From: Mycobacterium sp. 050128
Lineage (GTDB): Bacteria > Actinomycetota > Actinomycetes > Mycobacteriales > Mycobacteriaceae
Reading direction: 5' to 3'
NCBI RefSeq assembly: GCF_036409155.1
Contig: NZ_JAZGLW010000001.1
Span: forward strand, 1,302,001 to 1,366,000
Length of the DNA stretch: 64,000 nucleotides
Each line of letters starts with the position of its first letter. Within the stretch, counting starts at the first letter, position 1. The notes below the pieces were generated by a model, which saw only the letters and a program-made list of their open reading frames with translations, was not told the origin of the DNA and did no database searches. Positions 53,251-63,097 of the stretch are shown in pieces. Made by a program: the position numbers and the translations under genes.

Positions 53251-54378
53251 ATGCTAACCAGCCCTCAGGTTTTGGAAGAGGCGAGTGCGCAGACCGGGCT
53301 GGCCCAGTTCGGTGAGGACTCCTACGCCGAAGGCCTCGATGTCCTGCTCGCCGCGCTGCGCGATGAGGCGCGGCTGAACGAGCGCGGCCAAGCGTTCCTG
53401 CATCAGCGCATCGTGGGCTACCTGTCGCAGCGCCTGCAGGTTGAGGATTGGTATCGCCGCCATCCGGAGATCGACGAGGTGGCGATCACTGCGCCGTTGA
53501 TCGGCTTGGGTTTACCCCGGACCGGGTCGACCGCCCTGTCGATGCTGCTGGCGCAGGATCCCGACGTGCGGTATCTGCGGCGATGGGAATCGTCGCAACC
53601 GTGTCCACCGCCCGCCACGGTGCAGGGTGTCGATCCCCGTATCCCGCTCGATCAGGGCGAAATGGTCGGCACCCGCCGCCATGTACCCGGCGATACGCAT
53701 GGGCCGATGGAATGTCATGAACTGATGGCATTGGATTTCAAATCACACATCTTCCAGTCTTTCGCCGAAATACCCTCGTATTCAACATGGTTGGTCCAAC
53801 ACGCCGATCTCACTCCCGCCTTGCGGTATCAGCGCCGGGTGATGAAGCTGCTGGCGTGGGGCGAACCGCACCGACCCTGGCGGCTGAAATGCCCGTCACA
53901 TGTGTTGTGGCTCGACGCTCTGGATGCGGCGTTCCCGGACGCACGCTTCGTGATGACGCATCGCGATCCGACCGATGTCATCTTGTCCGTCGCAGATCTG
54001 TATGCCGACATCATCGGGACCTTCAGCTCCGAGATCGACCGCCGCTACATCGGACGGCTCAATGTCGAGCACTGGTCGCTGGGCATGCAGCGGGCTCTGC
54101 AGTTCCGCGCCGACGGCGCCGATAATCGGTTCTACGACATCGACTTTCGCTCCATGCAGGACGATCCGATCGGCGAGGTCACGGGACTCTATGCGTGGCT
54201 GGGCATCCCGGTGGGCGCCCGGTTCAAAGCACAGATGCAAAGCTGGTGGGAGCACGCCGGCGCCCAGCGTGAACCCAGTTCGCATGCCGATCCGGTCGAA
54301 TTCGGCATCGATCTCGACGAGGTGCGTCCCCGATTCGCCCGCTACGTGGCCAGCGCGCGACGCTGGACCGCGCACTGA
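53251..54378 (+). CDS. Sulfotransferase-family protein
   Basis: This 375-residue protein of the sulfotransferase (PAPS-type) fold has the 5' phosphosulfate-binding-type loop GLGLPRTGSTALSMLL at residues 85-100, and a later THRDPTDVILS that matches the 3' phosphate-binding region. In mycobacterial catabolic clusters many such genes are annotated without proven sulfation. The ATG is one base after the SDR stop. If active it would add sulfate to a hydroxyl group, or act on a related donor; the acceptor is unknown. Confidence 0.85.
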   Translation: MLTSPQVLEEASAQTGLAQFGEDSYAEGLDVLLAALRDEARLNERGQAFLHQRIVGYLSQRLQVEDWYRRHPEIDEVAITAPLIGLGLPRTGSTALSMLLAQDPDVRYLRRWESSQPCPPPATVQGVDPRIPLDQGEMVGTRRHVPGDTHGPMECHELMALDFKSHIFQSFAEIPSYSTWLVQHADLTPALRYQRRVMKLLAWGEPHRPWRLKCPSHVLWLDALDAAFPDARFVMTHRDPTDVILSVADLYADIIGTFSSEIDRRYIGRLNVEHWSLGMQRALQFRADGADNRFYDIDFRSMQDDPIGEVTGLYAWLGIPVGARFKAQMQSWWEHAGAQREPSSHADPVEFGIDLDEVRPRFARYVASARRWTAH

Positions 54379-54403
54379 AACGCCTACGAGCAAAGGAAAT
54401 TCG

Positions 54404-55468
54404 ATGGCTGTTGATCTGACCGGGGGAATTGATCCGGCGCGCGAGTACATGCTGGCGCATCGACCGCAGGACCCGGAGATGCGGGACTCGGTGAGTTTCT
54501 GGGTTGTCGATGACCGCGGCGAGATCGGCCTGCCGCGCATCGGAATCGAAGCGGTGGGTGCGAATTGGGATTCGCACGACGTTCAAGTCAACGTCGCCCT
54601 TCCCGACGGCCGGGTGTATCGGCTACGCACCAACGAGCCGTCTCTGGCTGCCCAGGGTCCCGACGGGCGCGCCAGCGTACTGGGCGCCGGGGGACTGGCG
54701 TTTCAATGCATCGAGCCCTTCCGCACCTGGACCATGTCCTACGACGGTCCGGCGGTGAAGACGTCGTCGGCTGATTTGGTGACAGGCAAGAAAGGCGGTC
54801 CGGGCGTCGACGTCCGATTCCATGTCGAGGCCAAGATGACCGTGCCTCCGTGGGTGCAAGGAGCTTTGCAGCCCGACGCCGACACCCAGCTGAAAACCAC
54901 TTCCGTGGGCGCCATCATGGGCGGGCCACGCTACGAGCAATTGTTCACCGCCATAGGTGAATTGCGTGCAGAAGGCCGACAGTACAAGTTCACCGGCAGC
55001 GGGCTGCGCATACGTCGCACCGGCGTACGCAAGCTGGCCGGATTCTGGGGACATTGCTGGCAGTCCGCCGTGTTTCCCAGCGGGAAGGCGTTCGGCTACA
55101 TCGCCTATCCTCCGCGGCCCGACGGGAAGCCCACCTTCAACGAGGGGTTCGTCTTCACCGGCGACGGCCCCCTGATACCCGCACGGGTGGTGCAGGCGCC
55201 GTGGCTGACCCGGCTGCAACCACTCGGCGAGGACGTCTCGCTGGTGCTGGAGACGGTCGACGGAACCGTCGAAATCGCCGGGCAAACAGTATTTTCCACG
55301 CACGACATCCACCACGACGACGACATGTACTCGATGAACGCCCTCAAGCAGGAGATGCCGAGCTTTCCGGCGCTGCAGCAGGCCGGCGTGCGCTATGCGT
55401 GGGACGGCGAACAGACCTACGGAATGCTCGAACGGTCCAACCCGCTCGACAAGATCGCCCGTGACTAG
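54404..55468 (+). CDS. Conserved protein of unknown function (DUF7064/7065-like)
   Basis: This 354-residue protein is not a recognised enzyme. It is rich in aromatic strands (SVSFWVVDDRGEIGLPRIG, LAGFWGHCWQSAVFPSGKAFGY), suggesting two beta-barrel halves like the AttH/CrtC hydratase fold. CAAAGGAAAT precedes the ATG at 54404. It sits in the middle of an SDR/sulfotransferase operon and probably acts on the same hydrophobic substrate. The family assignment is tentative. Confidence 0.7.
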   Translation: MAVDLTGGIDPAREYMLAHRPQDPEMRDSVSFWVVDDRGEIGLPRIGIEAVGANWDSHDVQVNVALPDGRVYRLRTNEPSLAAQGPDGRASVLGAGGLAFQCIEPFRTWTMSYDGPAVKTSSADLVTGKKGGPGVDVRFHVEAKMTVPPWVQGALQPDADTQLKTTSVGAIMGGPRYEQLFTAIGELRAEGRQYKFTGSGLRIRRTGVRKLAGFWGHCWQSAVFPSGKAFGYIAYPPRPDGKPTFNEGFVFTGDGPLIPARVVQAPWLTRLQPLGEDVSLVLETVDGTVEIAGQTVFSTHDIHHDDDMYSMNALKQEMPSFPALQQAGVRYAWDGEQTYGMLERSNPLDKIARD

Positions 55469-55477
55469 GAAGGGCCC

Positions 55478-56299
55478 ATGAGCCAACTGATCCCAGGGAA
55501 GGTCGCCCTGGTGACCGGCGCCGCACGCGGGCAAGGCCGAGCGCACGCCGTGCGGCTGGCCGCCGAAGGAGCCGACATCATCGCGGTGGATATCGCCGGC
55601 CCGTTGCCGTCGAGCGTTCCCTACGATTCGCCGACACCCGACGACCTGGCGGAGACGGCGCGACTGGTCAGCGCGAGCGGGCGAAAGGTCGTCACCGCGG
55701 CGGTCGACATCCGCGACCTCGATGCACTCCAGGCCGCGGTCGATGAGGCCGTCGGCGAGCTGGGTCGCCTCGACGTCATCGTCGCCAATGCCGGGATCTG
55801 CTGCCCGGCCCCATGGGATCAGATCACTGCGCAGGCGTTTCGAGACACCATAGACACCAACGTGATTGGCACCTGGAACACCGTGATGGCCGGGGCCCAG
55901 CACATCATCGACGGCGGCCGCGGCGGGTCGATCATCCTCATCGGATCGGCCGCCGGCATCAAGATGCAGTCGTTCATGATCCATTACACGGCAAGCAAAC
56001 ACGCCGTCGTGGGGATGGCGCGGGCATTCGCCGCCGAACTCGGCCGGTACAACATCCGCGTCAACAGCCTGAACCCGGGAGCAGTCGCCACTCCGATGGG
56101 CACCGGGCGGATGCGCGAGGCGCTGGAATCGGCGGCCGACGACTATCCGCATCTGCGCGGCTTGCACAAGCCGCTGCTGCCCGAAGGCATCGCGCAGCCC
56201 GAAGACATCGCCGACGCCGTCGCCTGGCTGGCCTCCGACCAATCCAGACTCGTTACCGCAAGCCAGGTTTCCGTCGACATCGGCGTCGGATACATCTGA
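55478..56299 (+). CDS. Mycofactocin-coupled-type SDR oxidoreductase
   Basis: This 273-residue SDR has VTGAARGQGRAHAVRLAAEG and an insertion after VDIAG (SSVPYDSPTPDDLAETARLV) that marks the mycofactocin-coupled group, which carries a buried NAD and reoxidises it with mycofactocin. VANAGIC and YTASKHA complete the catalytic motifs. It would oxidise an alcohol, perhaps made by an earlier step of this operon. GAAGGGCCC precedes the ATG. Its stop shares a base with the next start. Confidence 0.87.
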   Translation: MSQLIPGKVALVTGAARGQGRAHAVRLAAEGADIIAVDIAGPLPSSVPYDSPTPDDLAETARLVSASGRKVVTAAVDIRDLDALQAAVDEAVGELGRLDVIVANAGICCPAPWDQITAQAFRDTIDTNVIGTWNTVMAGAQHIIDGGRGGSIILIGSAAGIKMQSFMIHYTASKHAVVGMARAFAAELGRYNIRVNSLNPGAVATPMGTGRMREALESAADDYPHLRGLHKPLLPEGIAQPEDIADAVAWLASDQSRLVTASQVSVDIGVGYI

Positions 56300-57069
56300 T
56301 GCGCGGGTTGATAGACAAGACCTTCATCGTGGCCGGCGGTGCCACGGGGATCGGCGCTGCCACCGCCAAACGCCTTGCGGCCGAGGGCGCCCGGGTGGCC
56401 ATCGGTGACATCAACATCGACGGCGCCACCGCCGCGGCCGAACAGATCACCGATTCCGGCGGCCGGGCCATCGCGATCCAATTCGACCTTGCCGACGCGC
56501 GATCCGTGCAGGATCTCGTCGACCGAACCATCCGCGAGTTCGGTGGAATCCACGGTCTTCACAACGTCGGCGCCGATCTCTCGGAAGACAACCTCGGCCG
56601 CGACACCACGATTCTCGATACCGGCATGGATGTCTGGCAGCGCACGCTCGACGTCAACCTGCTGGGCTACGTCCGAACGATCCAAGCGGTGCTGCCCCAC
56701 TTGCTGGATGCAGGCGGCGGCAGCATCGTGAACACCTCCTCGGGTGCCGCGCTGGGTAGCGACCCGCAACATGTCGCCTACGGCGCCTCCAAGGCCGCCG
56801 TGAATCACCTGACCCGTCACGTCGCCGTCAACTGGGGCAAACACAACATCCGGAGCAATGGCGTGATGCCCGGTCTGGTGATGGGCGAGACACAGGAATG
56901 GCAGAACGACCTCCAGCTGCAGCAGGCCTTCCTGATGTTCGGCAAGACCACCCGGCTGGGCAAACCCGATGACCTCGCCGCAATCACCACGTTCCTGCTC
57001 TCCGAGGAGGCCGAGTGGATCACCGGTCAGGTGTGGTACATCGGCGGTGGATCGCATCTGCGGCAATGA
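56299..57069 (+). CDS. SDR family oxidoreductase
   Basis: This 256-residue SDR has VAGGATGIGAATA, LHNVGADLS in place of NNAG, the serine region NTSSGAALGS and the catalytic YGASKAAVN. The ATG overlaps the upstream stop by one base. It is the last gene of the five-gene operon. A longer frame starting inside the upstream SDR was rejected. Confidence 0.87.
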   Translation: MRGLIDKTFIVAGGATGIGAATAKRLAAEGARVAIGDINIDGATAAAEQITDSGGRAIAIQFDLADARSVQDLVDRTIREFGGIHGLHNVGADLSEDNLGRDTTILDTGMDVWQRTLDVNLLGYVRTIQAVLPHLLDAGGGSIVNTSSGAALGSDPQHVAYGASKAAVNHLTRHVAVNWGKHNIRSNGVMPGLVMGETQEWQNDLQLQQAFLMFGKTTRLGKPDDLAAITTFLLSEEAEWITGQVWYIGGGSHLRQ

Positions 57070-57116
57070 TGCTCAACTAGTCCTCACGGCACAACTGCCA
57101 GGTAAAGTCACCCGCC

Positions 57117-58193
57117 ATGGGCGTCCTGCGCTTCGTCTGGCAACGTGTGCTGGCGTTCGACCGGATCGGCTCGCGGATTCCCCAGCTCATCCAGATCTGG
57201 CTCACTGAGTTCTTCTTCGTGATGCCGCTGACGTTCTTCATCGGCAAAGTCATCGACATTCGCGGGGCATTTGGTGTGCCGGGGACGGGCGAGCGGCTCG
57301 ACGGGGTGTTCTGGGGCGCGCTGGTGGTCTCGTTGGTCTTCGGCTTCTTCTTCGTGCGCTCCCTGGTGAAGCCCCGGGTGTTGGAGGGGTCGTGGACTCC
57401 GACGGTCCACGCCGACATCGGCGGGCTGACCGTCTACGGCGGCAACCGCGCGTGGACCGTGACCTATCCATATCTCACCAGCCACCCGAGTTATGCACTG
57501 CTGCTACTGATTACGGCGCCGATCCCGGCCGTGATGCTGGCGGCTACGACCAATCAGGGCGACGACACGTTCTATTGGCGGATCTGCGGCATCGTCGGCC
57601 TGATCATCCTCGGCTGCATGGCGCTGGCGCGCGTCTTGGCCTGGTACGTCTTTCGCCTCGGGCGCAACAAGCTTGATGCGCGGCTGGAGGGCCTGCCGAT
57701 CTCGCAACGCCGGCTCGGCTGGGAGATCGCGTGGAAGCCGGTGCTCGTCCTGCTGGTGTTGATGTACGCGATCGTCTGCATCCCTTTGGGCGCAATGTGG
57801 TTCAAGGAACAGCGCACGATCGCCGCGCTGCCCGTCGTGACCGTTGCCGACACCGACCACCCGGGCGAATACCGGCGGGTGAAAGGCACCGTGGCGTCCG
57901 AGCCCGTCTACTGGGCGCCGCGAGGCACCGGCCGCGGCGGCAATAACTACGCGGGCGCCGGGGTGCTGGTCACCCTGACCTCCGGTGGTGAGGCGCTGCT
58001 ACTCGCCGAATCGCTTTCGGTGCCCGATTTCAAGGGCATGATGGCCGGCGTCCACGGCGGCCGGCTCACGGCCAGCGGCAAAGTGATCGACGCCATCACC
58101 GCCGATCAGCGCAAGTACTACGGTTTCGATCCGAACGCCTTTCCCGAGGCGCCATCGGAGGGCCGGGTGATGCTGTTGTTGTCGCAGCCGTAG
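57117..58193 (+). CDS. Integral membrane protein of unknown function
   Basis: This 358-residue membrane protein has hydrophobic segments near residues 25-45, 65-82, 122-145, 155-178 and 205-225, then a soluble C-terminal domain of about 130 residues (for example GVLVTLTSGGEALLLAES). No family was recognised. It lies 47 bases after the SDR operon and about 140 bases before the copper ATPase. Its start ATG is preceded by a weak ribosome binding site. Confidence 0.75.
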   Translation: MGVLRFVWQRVLAFDRIGSRIPQLIQIWLTEFFFVMPLTFFIGKVIDIRGAFGVPGTGERLDGVFWGALVVSLVFGFFFVRSLVKPRVLEGSWTPTVHADIGGLTVYGGNRAWTVTYPYLTSHPSYALLLLITAPIPAVMLAATTNQGDDTFYWRICGIVGLIILGCMALARVLAWYVFRLGRNKLDARLEGLPISQRRLGWEIAWKPVLVLLVLMYAIVCIPLGAMWFKEQRTIAALPVVTVADTDHPGEYRRVKGTVASEPVYWAPRGTGRGGNNYAGAGVLVTLTSGGEALLLAESLSVPDFKGMMAGVHGGRLTASGKVIDAITADQRKYYGFDPNAFPEAPSEGRVMLLLSQP

Positions 58194-58265
58194 CGGTCCG
58201 ACGCCCCCTCCCGGGCCCAAGTCGCCGACGAGGCAGAATGGCGCGGGTCACACGGCCTTGACGGC

Positions 58266-58286
58266 TATACCCCCCAGGGGTGTATA
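58266..58286. promoter_or_regulatory. Copper-regulator-type box 1
   Basis: A 21-base near-palindrome with arms TATACCCCCC and GGGGTGTATA, resembling CsoR/RicR operators (TACCC...GGGTA). It is upstream of the copper ATPase. Confidence 0.7.
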
Positions 58287-58304
58287 AGTGTGGTAGAGCT
58301 TGGC

Positions 58305-58319
58305 TACCCCCTGGGGGTA
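58305..58319. promoter_or_regulatory. Copper-regulator-type box 2
   Basis: TACCCCC-T-GGGGGTA is a perfect 15-base palindrome ending 15 bases before the ATPase ATG. The centres of the two boxes are 36 bases apart. A copper-sensing CsoR/RicR-type repressor bound here would block transcription. Confidence 0.8.
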
Positions 58320-58334
58320 TCCGGAAGGAGCGTC

Positions 58335-60626
58335 ATGACCACGAGTGCGGTCAGCAACCTGGAGTTGGACATCGCCGGGATGACGTGTGCCTCCTGCGCG
58401 GCCCGGCTGGAAAAGGCGCTGAACAAACTCGACGGCGTGACGGCGAGCGTGAATTTCGCCCTGGAGCGAGCGGCGGTCACGGTCCCGGCGGGATACGACC
58501 CGCAGTCGCTGGTCGCCGAGGTCGAAAAGGCCGGCTACACCGCCGCATTGCCGCAATCGCAGGCGGCGCCCGCCGACAACGACCGCGAGCTGGCTTCGCT
58601 GCGTAGCCGCCTGATCGCCGCGATCGTGCTCGCCACGCCCGTGATCGCGATGGCGATGATCCCGGCATGGGAGTTCCGCAATTGGCAGTGGGCATCGCTG
58701 GCACTGGCCGCGCCGGTGGTCCTGTGGGCGGGGTGGCCGTTTCATGCCGCCGCGTGGCGGAACCTCACGCACGGCGGCGCGACGATGGACACGCTGGTGT
58801 CGATCGGGACCCTGTCGGCATTCCTGTGGTCGTTGTATGCCCTGTTCTTCGGGACGGCCGGCCACCCGCACCTGCATCACGGCTTCTCGCTGACCTTGGC
58901 ACGAACCACCGCGCCCGGCAGCGGCGCCGGCAACATCTATCTCGAAGTGGCCGCGGGTGTGACGCTGTTCGTTCTGGCCGGCCGCTACTTCGAGACCCGC
59001 TCCAAGCGGCGGGCCGGCGCGGCGCTGCGCGCCCTGCTGGAGCTCGGCGCCAAGGACGTCGCGGTGCTGCGGCCCGATTTTCTGCGCCCCGACGGTCCGG
59101 GCCTCGAGATCCGCATCCCCGTCGAGCAGCTCAAGGTCGGCGACGAGTTCGTCGTGCGTCCCGGCGAGAAGATCGCGACCGACGGGGTCGTCGTCGCCGG
59201 GTCGTCGGCCGTCGACGCCTCGATGCTGACCGGCGAGTCGGTGCCGATCGAGGTGGGGGAGGGCGACGTCGTCACCGGCGCCACCGTCAACGCGGGCGGG
59301 CGTCTCGTCGTGCGCGCCACCCGGGTCGGCGAAGACACCCAGCTCGCGCAGATTGCCCGGCTGGTGGAAGCCGCGCAAGCGGGCAAGGCCAAGGTCCAGC
59401 GGCTCGCGGACCGGGTGTCCGCGGTCTTCGTGCCGATCGTCATCGCGATCGCCGTCGTCACGCTGGTGGCGTGGCTCGTCGCCGGATTCCCGGTCGCCGC
59501 GGCGTTCACGGCCGCGGTCGCGGTGCTGATCATCGCCTGCCCGTGCGCACTGGGTCTGGCCACGCCGACCGCGCTGTTAGTCGGCACGGGTCGCGCGGCC
59601 CAACTCGGCGTGCTGATCAAGGGACCCGAGGTGTTGGAGTCCACCCGCAAGGTCGACACGATCGTGCTCGACAAAACCGGCACCGTGACCACCGGCAAGA
59701 TGACGCTCGTCGACGTCATCGCGGCGCCCGACACCGATCGCGCCACGCTGCTGCGCTACGCGGGAGCGCTCGAGGACGCCTCCGAACACCCGATAGCCCA
59801 AGCGATCGCCAAGGCCGCCACCGCGGAACTGGGTTCGCTGCCGGCCGCCGAGGGCTTCCTGAACGTGGCAGGCAAAGGCGTCCAAGGCACCGTCGACGGT
59901 CACGCCGTCGTCGTCGGCCGCGTAAGCCTGCTGGCCGATTCGGCGCCGAACCTGGATCCGGCACTGACCCCCGAGCTTTCCAAGGCCAAACTTCGCGCCG
60001 AGAGCGAAGGCAAAACCGCCGTCGCCGTGGGCTGGGACGGCAGCGCCCGCGGGATCCTGGTGATCGCCGACACCGTCAAGCCCACCAGCGCCGATGCCAT
60101 CCGGCAGCTCAAGCAACTTGGGCTGACACCGGTCCTGCTGACCGGGGACAACGAGGTCGTGGCCGACCGCATCGCCGGAGAGCTCAGGATCGCGCACGTC
60201 ATCGCCGAGGTTCTGCCCGCGGACAAGGTCGCCGTGGTGCAACGTCTGCAGTCCGACGGCAAGGTCGTCGCGATGGTGGGCGACGGGGTCAACGACGCCG
60301 CGGCACTGGCCACCGCCGATCTCGGCATCGCGATGGGCACCGGCACGGACGTGGCGATCGAGGCCGCCGACCTGACGCTGGTCCGCGGCGACCTGCGTGC
60401 CGCCGTCGACGCGATCCGGCTCTCGCGCAAGACGCTGGCCACGATCAAGATGAACCTGTTCTGGGCCTTCGGCTACAACGCGGCCGCGATCCCGCTGGCC
60501 GCGCTGGGCCTGCTCAACCCGATGCTCGCGGGCGCCGCGATGGCCTTTTCCAGCGTCTTTGTCGTCGGCAACAGCCTGCGACTGCGCTCTTTCACGAGCA
60601 CGATCCGCTCGAGCGATATGGGATAG
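58335..60626 (+). CDS. Copper-translocating P1B-type ATPase (CopA/CtpV-like)
   Basis: This 763-residue heavy-metal pump has an N-terminal metal-binding domain with GMTCASCAA (Cys18, Cys21), TGES near residue 299, the metal-site CPC at residues 402-404, the phosphorylated aspartate in DKTGT near residue 446 and GDGVND near 649. The later motifs GYNAA and MAFSS fit Cu+ exporters. It removes copper(I) from the cytosol. GGAAGGAGCG precedes the ATG at 58335; the longer frame would start inside the operator region. Two copper-type palindromes lie upstream and no regulator gene is adjacent. Confidence 0.93.
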   Translation: MTTSAVSNLELDIAGMTCASCAARLEKALNKLDGVTASVNFALERAAVTVPAGYDPQSLVAEVEKAGYTAALPQSQAAPADNDRELASLRSRLIAAIVLATPVIAMAMIPAWEFRNWQWASLALAAPVVLWAGWPFHAAAWRNLTHGGATMDTLVSIGTLSAFLWSLYALFFGTAGHPHLHHGFSLTLARTTAPGSGAGNIYLEVAAGVTLFVLAGRYFETRSKRRAGAALRALLELGAKDVAVLRPDFLRPDGPGLEIRIPVEQLKVGDEFVVRPGEKIATDGVVVAGSSAVDASMLTGESVPIEVGEGDVVTGATVNAGGRLVVRATRVGEDTQLAQIARLVEAAQAGKAKVQRLADRVSAVFVPIVIAIAVVTLVAWLVAGFPVAAAFTAAVAVLIIACPCALGLATPTALLVGTGRAAQLGVLIKGPEVLESTRKVDTIVLDKTGTVTTGKMTLVDVIAAPDTDRATLLRYAGALEDASEHPIAQAIAKAATAELGSLPAAEGFLNVAGKGVQGTVDGHAVVVGRVSLLADSAPNLDPALTPELSKAKLRAESEGKTAVAVGWDGSARGILVIADTVKPTSADAIRQLKQLGLTPVLLTGDNEVVADRIAGELRIAHVIAEVLPADKVAVVQRLQSDGKVVAMVGDGVNDAAALATADLGIAMGTGTDVAIEAADLTLVRGDLRAAVDAIRLSRKTLATIKMNLFWAFGYNAAAIPLAALGLLNPMLAGAAMAFSSVFVVGNSLRLRSFTSTIRSSDMG

Positions 60627-60670
60627 TTGGTCTGGCCTACCGGGTTCCATAGCTTTAAGGTCTGCACGTT

Positions 60671-62053
60671 TTGCCCCAATTCCTCGGACAACTGTCGTTG
60701 CTGCACGGCTGGCTGCCCCTCGCGACGCAAGCACTCGCGCTGCTGGTGGCGTTGATCGTGATCGACTGGCGCAGGCCGAGCTGGCTGCGCCGCGCGCTGC
60801 CGGTGGCCCTGGTCGTCGCGGCCGCGGTCGCCGCGCTGGCGTACTGGTACATCGTGTCGCTCGGGGTGGCCGGCGACCCGGCACCCAAGTCCCTGTGGCT
60901 GTGGATAGCGCTGAGCGGATTGACCGCCGCGGTGTTGGTACTGGGTTGGAAAGGCGCCCGCTGGTGGCGGCGCGGACTCGCCTTCGTGTCGGTACCGCTG
61001 TGTGTGGTGTGCGCGAGCATGTCCTTGAACCTCTGGGTGGGCTATTTCCCCACCGTGCTCGCCGCGTGGAATCAGCTGACGTCCGAGCCGCTTCCCGACC
61101 AGATCGACCGGCTGCAGGTCACCGCGATGCAGATCGCCGGGACCAAGCCGGACAAGGGTGTCGTCGTGCCGGTCAACATCGACTCCAACGCATCCCACTT
61201 CCCGCACCGCCAGGAACTCGTCTACCTGCCCCCGGCGTGGTTCAACACCAACCCGCCGCCCCGGCTCCCGACGGTCATGATGCTCGGCTCGGCGTTCAAT
61301 CTGCCCCGCGACTGGCTGGGGCCCGGCGGTGCCTTCACCGCGATCGACGGTTTCGCCGCCCGCCATCACGGTTTCTCCCCGGTCTTCGTATTTCCCGACC
61401 CCACCGGCGCGTTCGACAACGACACCGAGTGCGTAAACGGAAGCCGCGGAAACGCCGCCGATCACCTGACCAAAGATGTGGTGCCATTCATGGTCTCGAA
61501 CTTCGGCGTCAGCGCCGACCGGGCGAATTGGGGTGTCGCCGGGTGGTCGATGGGCGGCACCTGCGCCGTCACCCTGGCCGTCATGCACCCGGAATTGTTC
61601 AGCGCCTTCGTGGACATCGCCGGCGACTTCCGGCCCAACATCGGCAGCAATGAACAGACCATCGCCGAGTTGTTCGGCGGCAACACCGCCGCCTGGGCCG
61701 ATTACGACCCGCTCACCGTGATGACCCGGCACGGCCGCTACACCGGGTTGTCGGGATGGTTCGACATCCCCGCCCCGCCCGGTGCGCACAGCGTCCCGCA
61801 GGCGGCCAACCCCGCGCTGGTGAGTACCGCCGCGGCCAATCCGGAGGGCCAGGACGCGGCCGCCCACGCGCTGTGCACCATCGCCGAAGCCAACGGCATC
61901 AACTGCGCGGTGGTGACCCAGCCAGGCAAACACGACTGGCCGTTCGCCGCCGAGGCGTTCGATGCATCGTTGCCCTGGCTGGCCTCGACGCTGAGAACTC
62001 CGAACGTCGAGCCGGTGCCGTTACCGCAGCGGGGCAGCGGCCAGCCGAACTGA
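60671..62053 (+). CDS. Membrane-anchored alpha/beta-hydrolase (esterase-type)
   Basis: This 460-residue protein has three or four hydrophobic N-terminal segments (to about residue 125) and an extracellular esterase domain. The nucleophile Ser293 is in GWSMGG and the probable catalytic His is in GKHDW. It resembles mycobacterial putative esterases related to antigen-85/FrmB-type hydrolases. The start is TTG at 60671, and a different start in this stretch is possible. It lies 44 bases after the copper pump and may be read from the same transcript. Substrate: likely a lipid or cell-wall ester. Confidence 0.85.
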   Translation: MPQFLGQLSLLHGWLPLATQALALLVALIVIDWRRPSWLRRALPVALVVAAAVAALAYWYIVSLGVAGDPAPKSLWLWIALSGLTAAVLVLGWKGARWWRRGLAFVSVPLCVVCASMSLNLWVGYFPTVLAAWNQLTSEPLPDQIDRLQVTAMQIAGTKPDKGVVVPVNIDSNASHFPHRQELVYLPPAWFNTNPPPRLPTVMMLGSAFNLPRDWLGPGGAFTAIDGFAARHHGFSPVFVFPDPTGAFDNDTECVNGSRGNAADHLTKDVVPFMVSNFGVSADRANWGVAGWSMGGTCAVTLAVMHPELFSAFVDIAGDFRPNIGSNEQTIAELFGGNTAAWADYDPLTVMTRHGRYTGLSGWFDIPAPPGAHSVPQAANPALVSTAAANPEGQDAAAHALCTIAEANGINCAVVTQPGKHDWPFAAEAFDASLPWLASTLRTPNVEPVPLPQRGSGQPN

Positions 62054-62258
62054 TCCGATAGCGCGTCGTGATCGCATCGTGACCTTCGCAGCTCTACGCC
62101 TTTTTTCGGCGGGAATTCACAGCTGACCCTCCCGTAACGAAACCGACATATCCCAGCTTGCAGTGGTACGGTTCGCTCCTGTGGATGCGGAGTTTGGCAG
62201 GAGAGGCGACCGGTACGCGCGCTCGCCTCGTCGCCACAGCACCGCAAACGACGCGGAG

Positions 62259-63074
62259 ATGAAGCGCCGCCGTTTCCTCGGCTCGCTCGCCGCAGCTACG
62301 GTCGCCGCGGTCGGTGCGGCACGCCTGATCGTCGATCCCCAACCACGAACTTTTGCCCAGGTGCCCCTGGATTCGATGCCGACCCCCGGGCCCGCGGCAC
62401 CATCACAGGCAGGCTTGTTGCCTCCCCCGCCGCTCAGCGAGCGCATTCCGCTGCCCGGCGGTGGCGCACTGATGAAGCTCCCCGGCGACGGCGACCTGCT
62501 CGCGCTGACCCTCGATGACGGGGTGAACAGCGACGTCGTGCGCGCCTACACGCAGCTCGCCAAGGACACCGGCGTGCGAATGACGTTTTTCGTCAACGGG
62601 ATCTATAACTCCTGGACCGACAATCTGGATCTGCTGCGACCACTGGTGGAGTCCGGGCAGATCCAGCTCGGCAACCACACCTGGTCGCACCCGGATTTGA
62701 CGACGGTGCCGCAGAGCAGGGTCGAAGAGGAGCTCAAGCGCAATGACGAGTTCCTCAAGAAGACCTACGGCGTCGGCGCCAAACCGTACTACCGACCGCC
62801 CTATGGCAAGCACAACGGCACCGTCGACGCCGTGGCGAACGAGCTCGGCTACACCGTCCCGACCCTGTGGTCTGGGTCGTTGTCGGACTCGACCTTGATC
62901 ACCGAGGAATACATCCTCAAGATGATCGACGAGTACTTCACACCCCAGAACATTGTGATCGGCCATCTGAATCACCTGCCCGTCACGCACGTGTATCCGC
63001 AACTCATCGACACGATCCGGGACCGCAACCTGCGTACTGTCACGCTCAATGACGTGTTCTTGAGAACGCCCTAG
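62259..63074 (+). CDS. Polysaccharide deacetylase (NodB-type, Tat-exported)
   Basis: This 271-residue protein has a Tat-type signal (MKRRRFLGSLAAATVAAVGA) and a NodB deacetylase domain: TLDDG (Asp86, Asp87), GNHTWSH (His140, His144) and RPPYG (residues 179-183). It would remove acetyl groups from a cell-wall or capsular sugar polymer outside the membrane. The start is uncertain: the ATG at 62259 gives a clean Tat signal but has a poorly spaced ribosome binding site, while a GTG at 62178 gives 27 more residues. Confidence 0.87.
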   Translation: MKRRRFLGSLAAATVAAVGAARLIVDPQPRTFAQVPLDSMPTPGPAAPSQAGLLPPPPLSERIPLPGGGALMKLPGDGDLLALTLDDGVNSDVVRAYTQLAKDTGVRMTFFVNGIYNSWTDNLDLLRPLVESGQIQLGNHTWSHPDLTTVPQSRVEEELKRNDEFLKKTYGVGAKPYYRPPYGKHNGTVDAVANELGYTVPTLWSGSLSDSTLITEEYILKMIDEYFTPQNIVIGHLNHLPVTHVYPQLIDTIRDRNLRTVTLNDVFLRTP

Positions 63075-63097
63075 CGACAACACGATTGGCTGTCAAT

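Noticed and set aside
54623..56242. A 539-residue minus-strand frame across two genes
   Set aside because: It spans the unknown barrel protein and an SDR on the opposite strand and lacks domain motifs.
62100..62120. Terminator with a T-run after the esterase
   Set aside because: The CGCC-TTTTTTC-GGCG structure has only four base pairs with a T-rich loop, so it is too weak to call.
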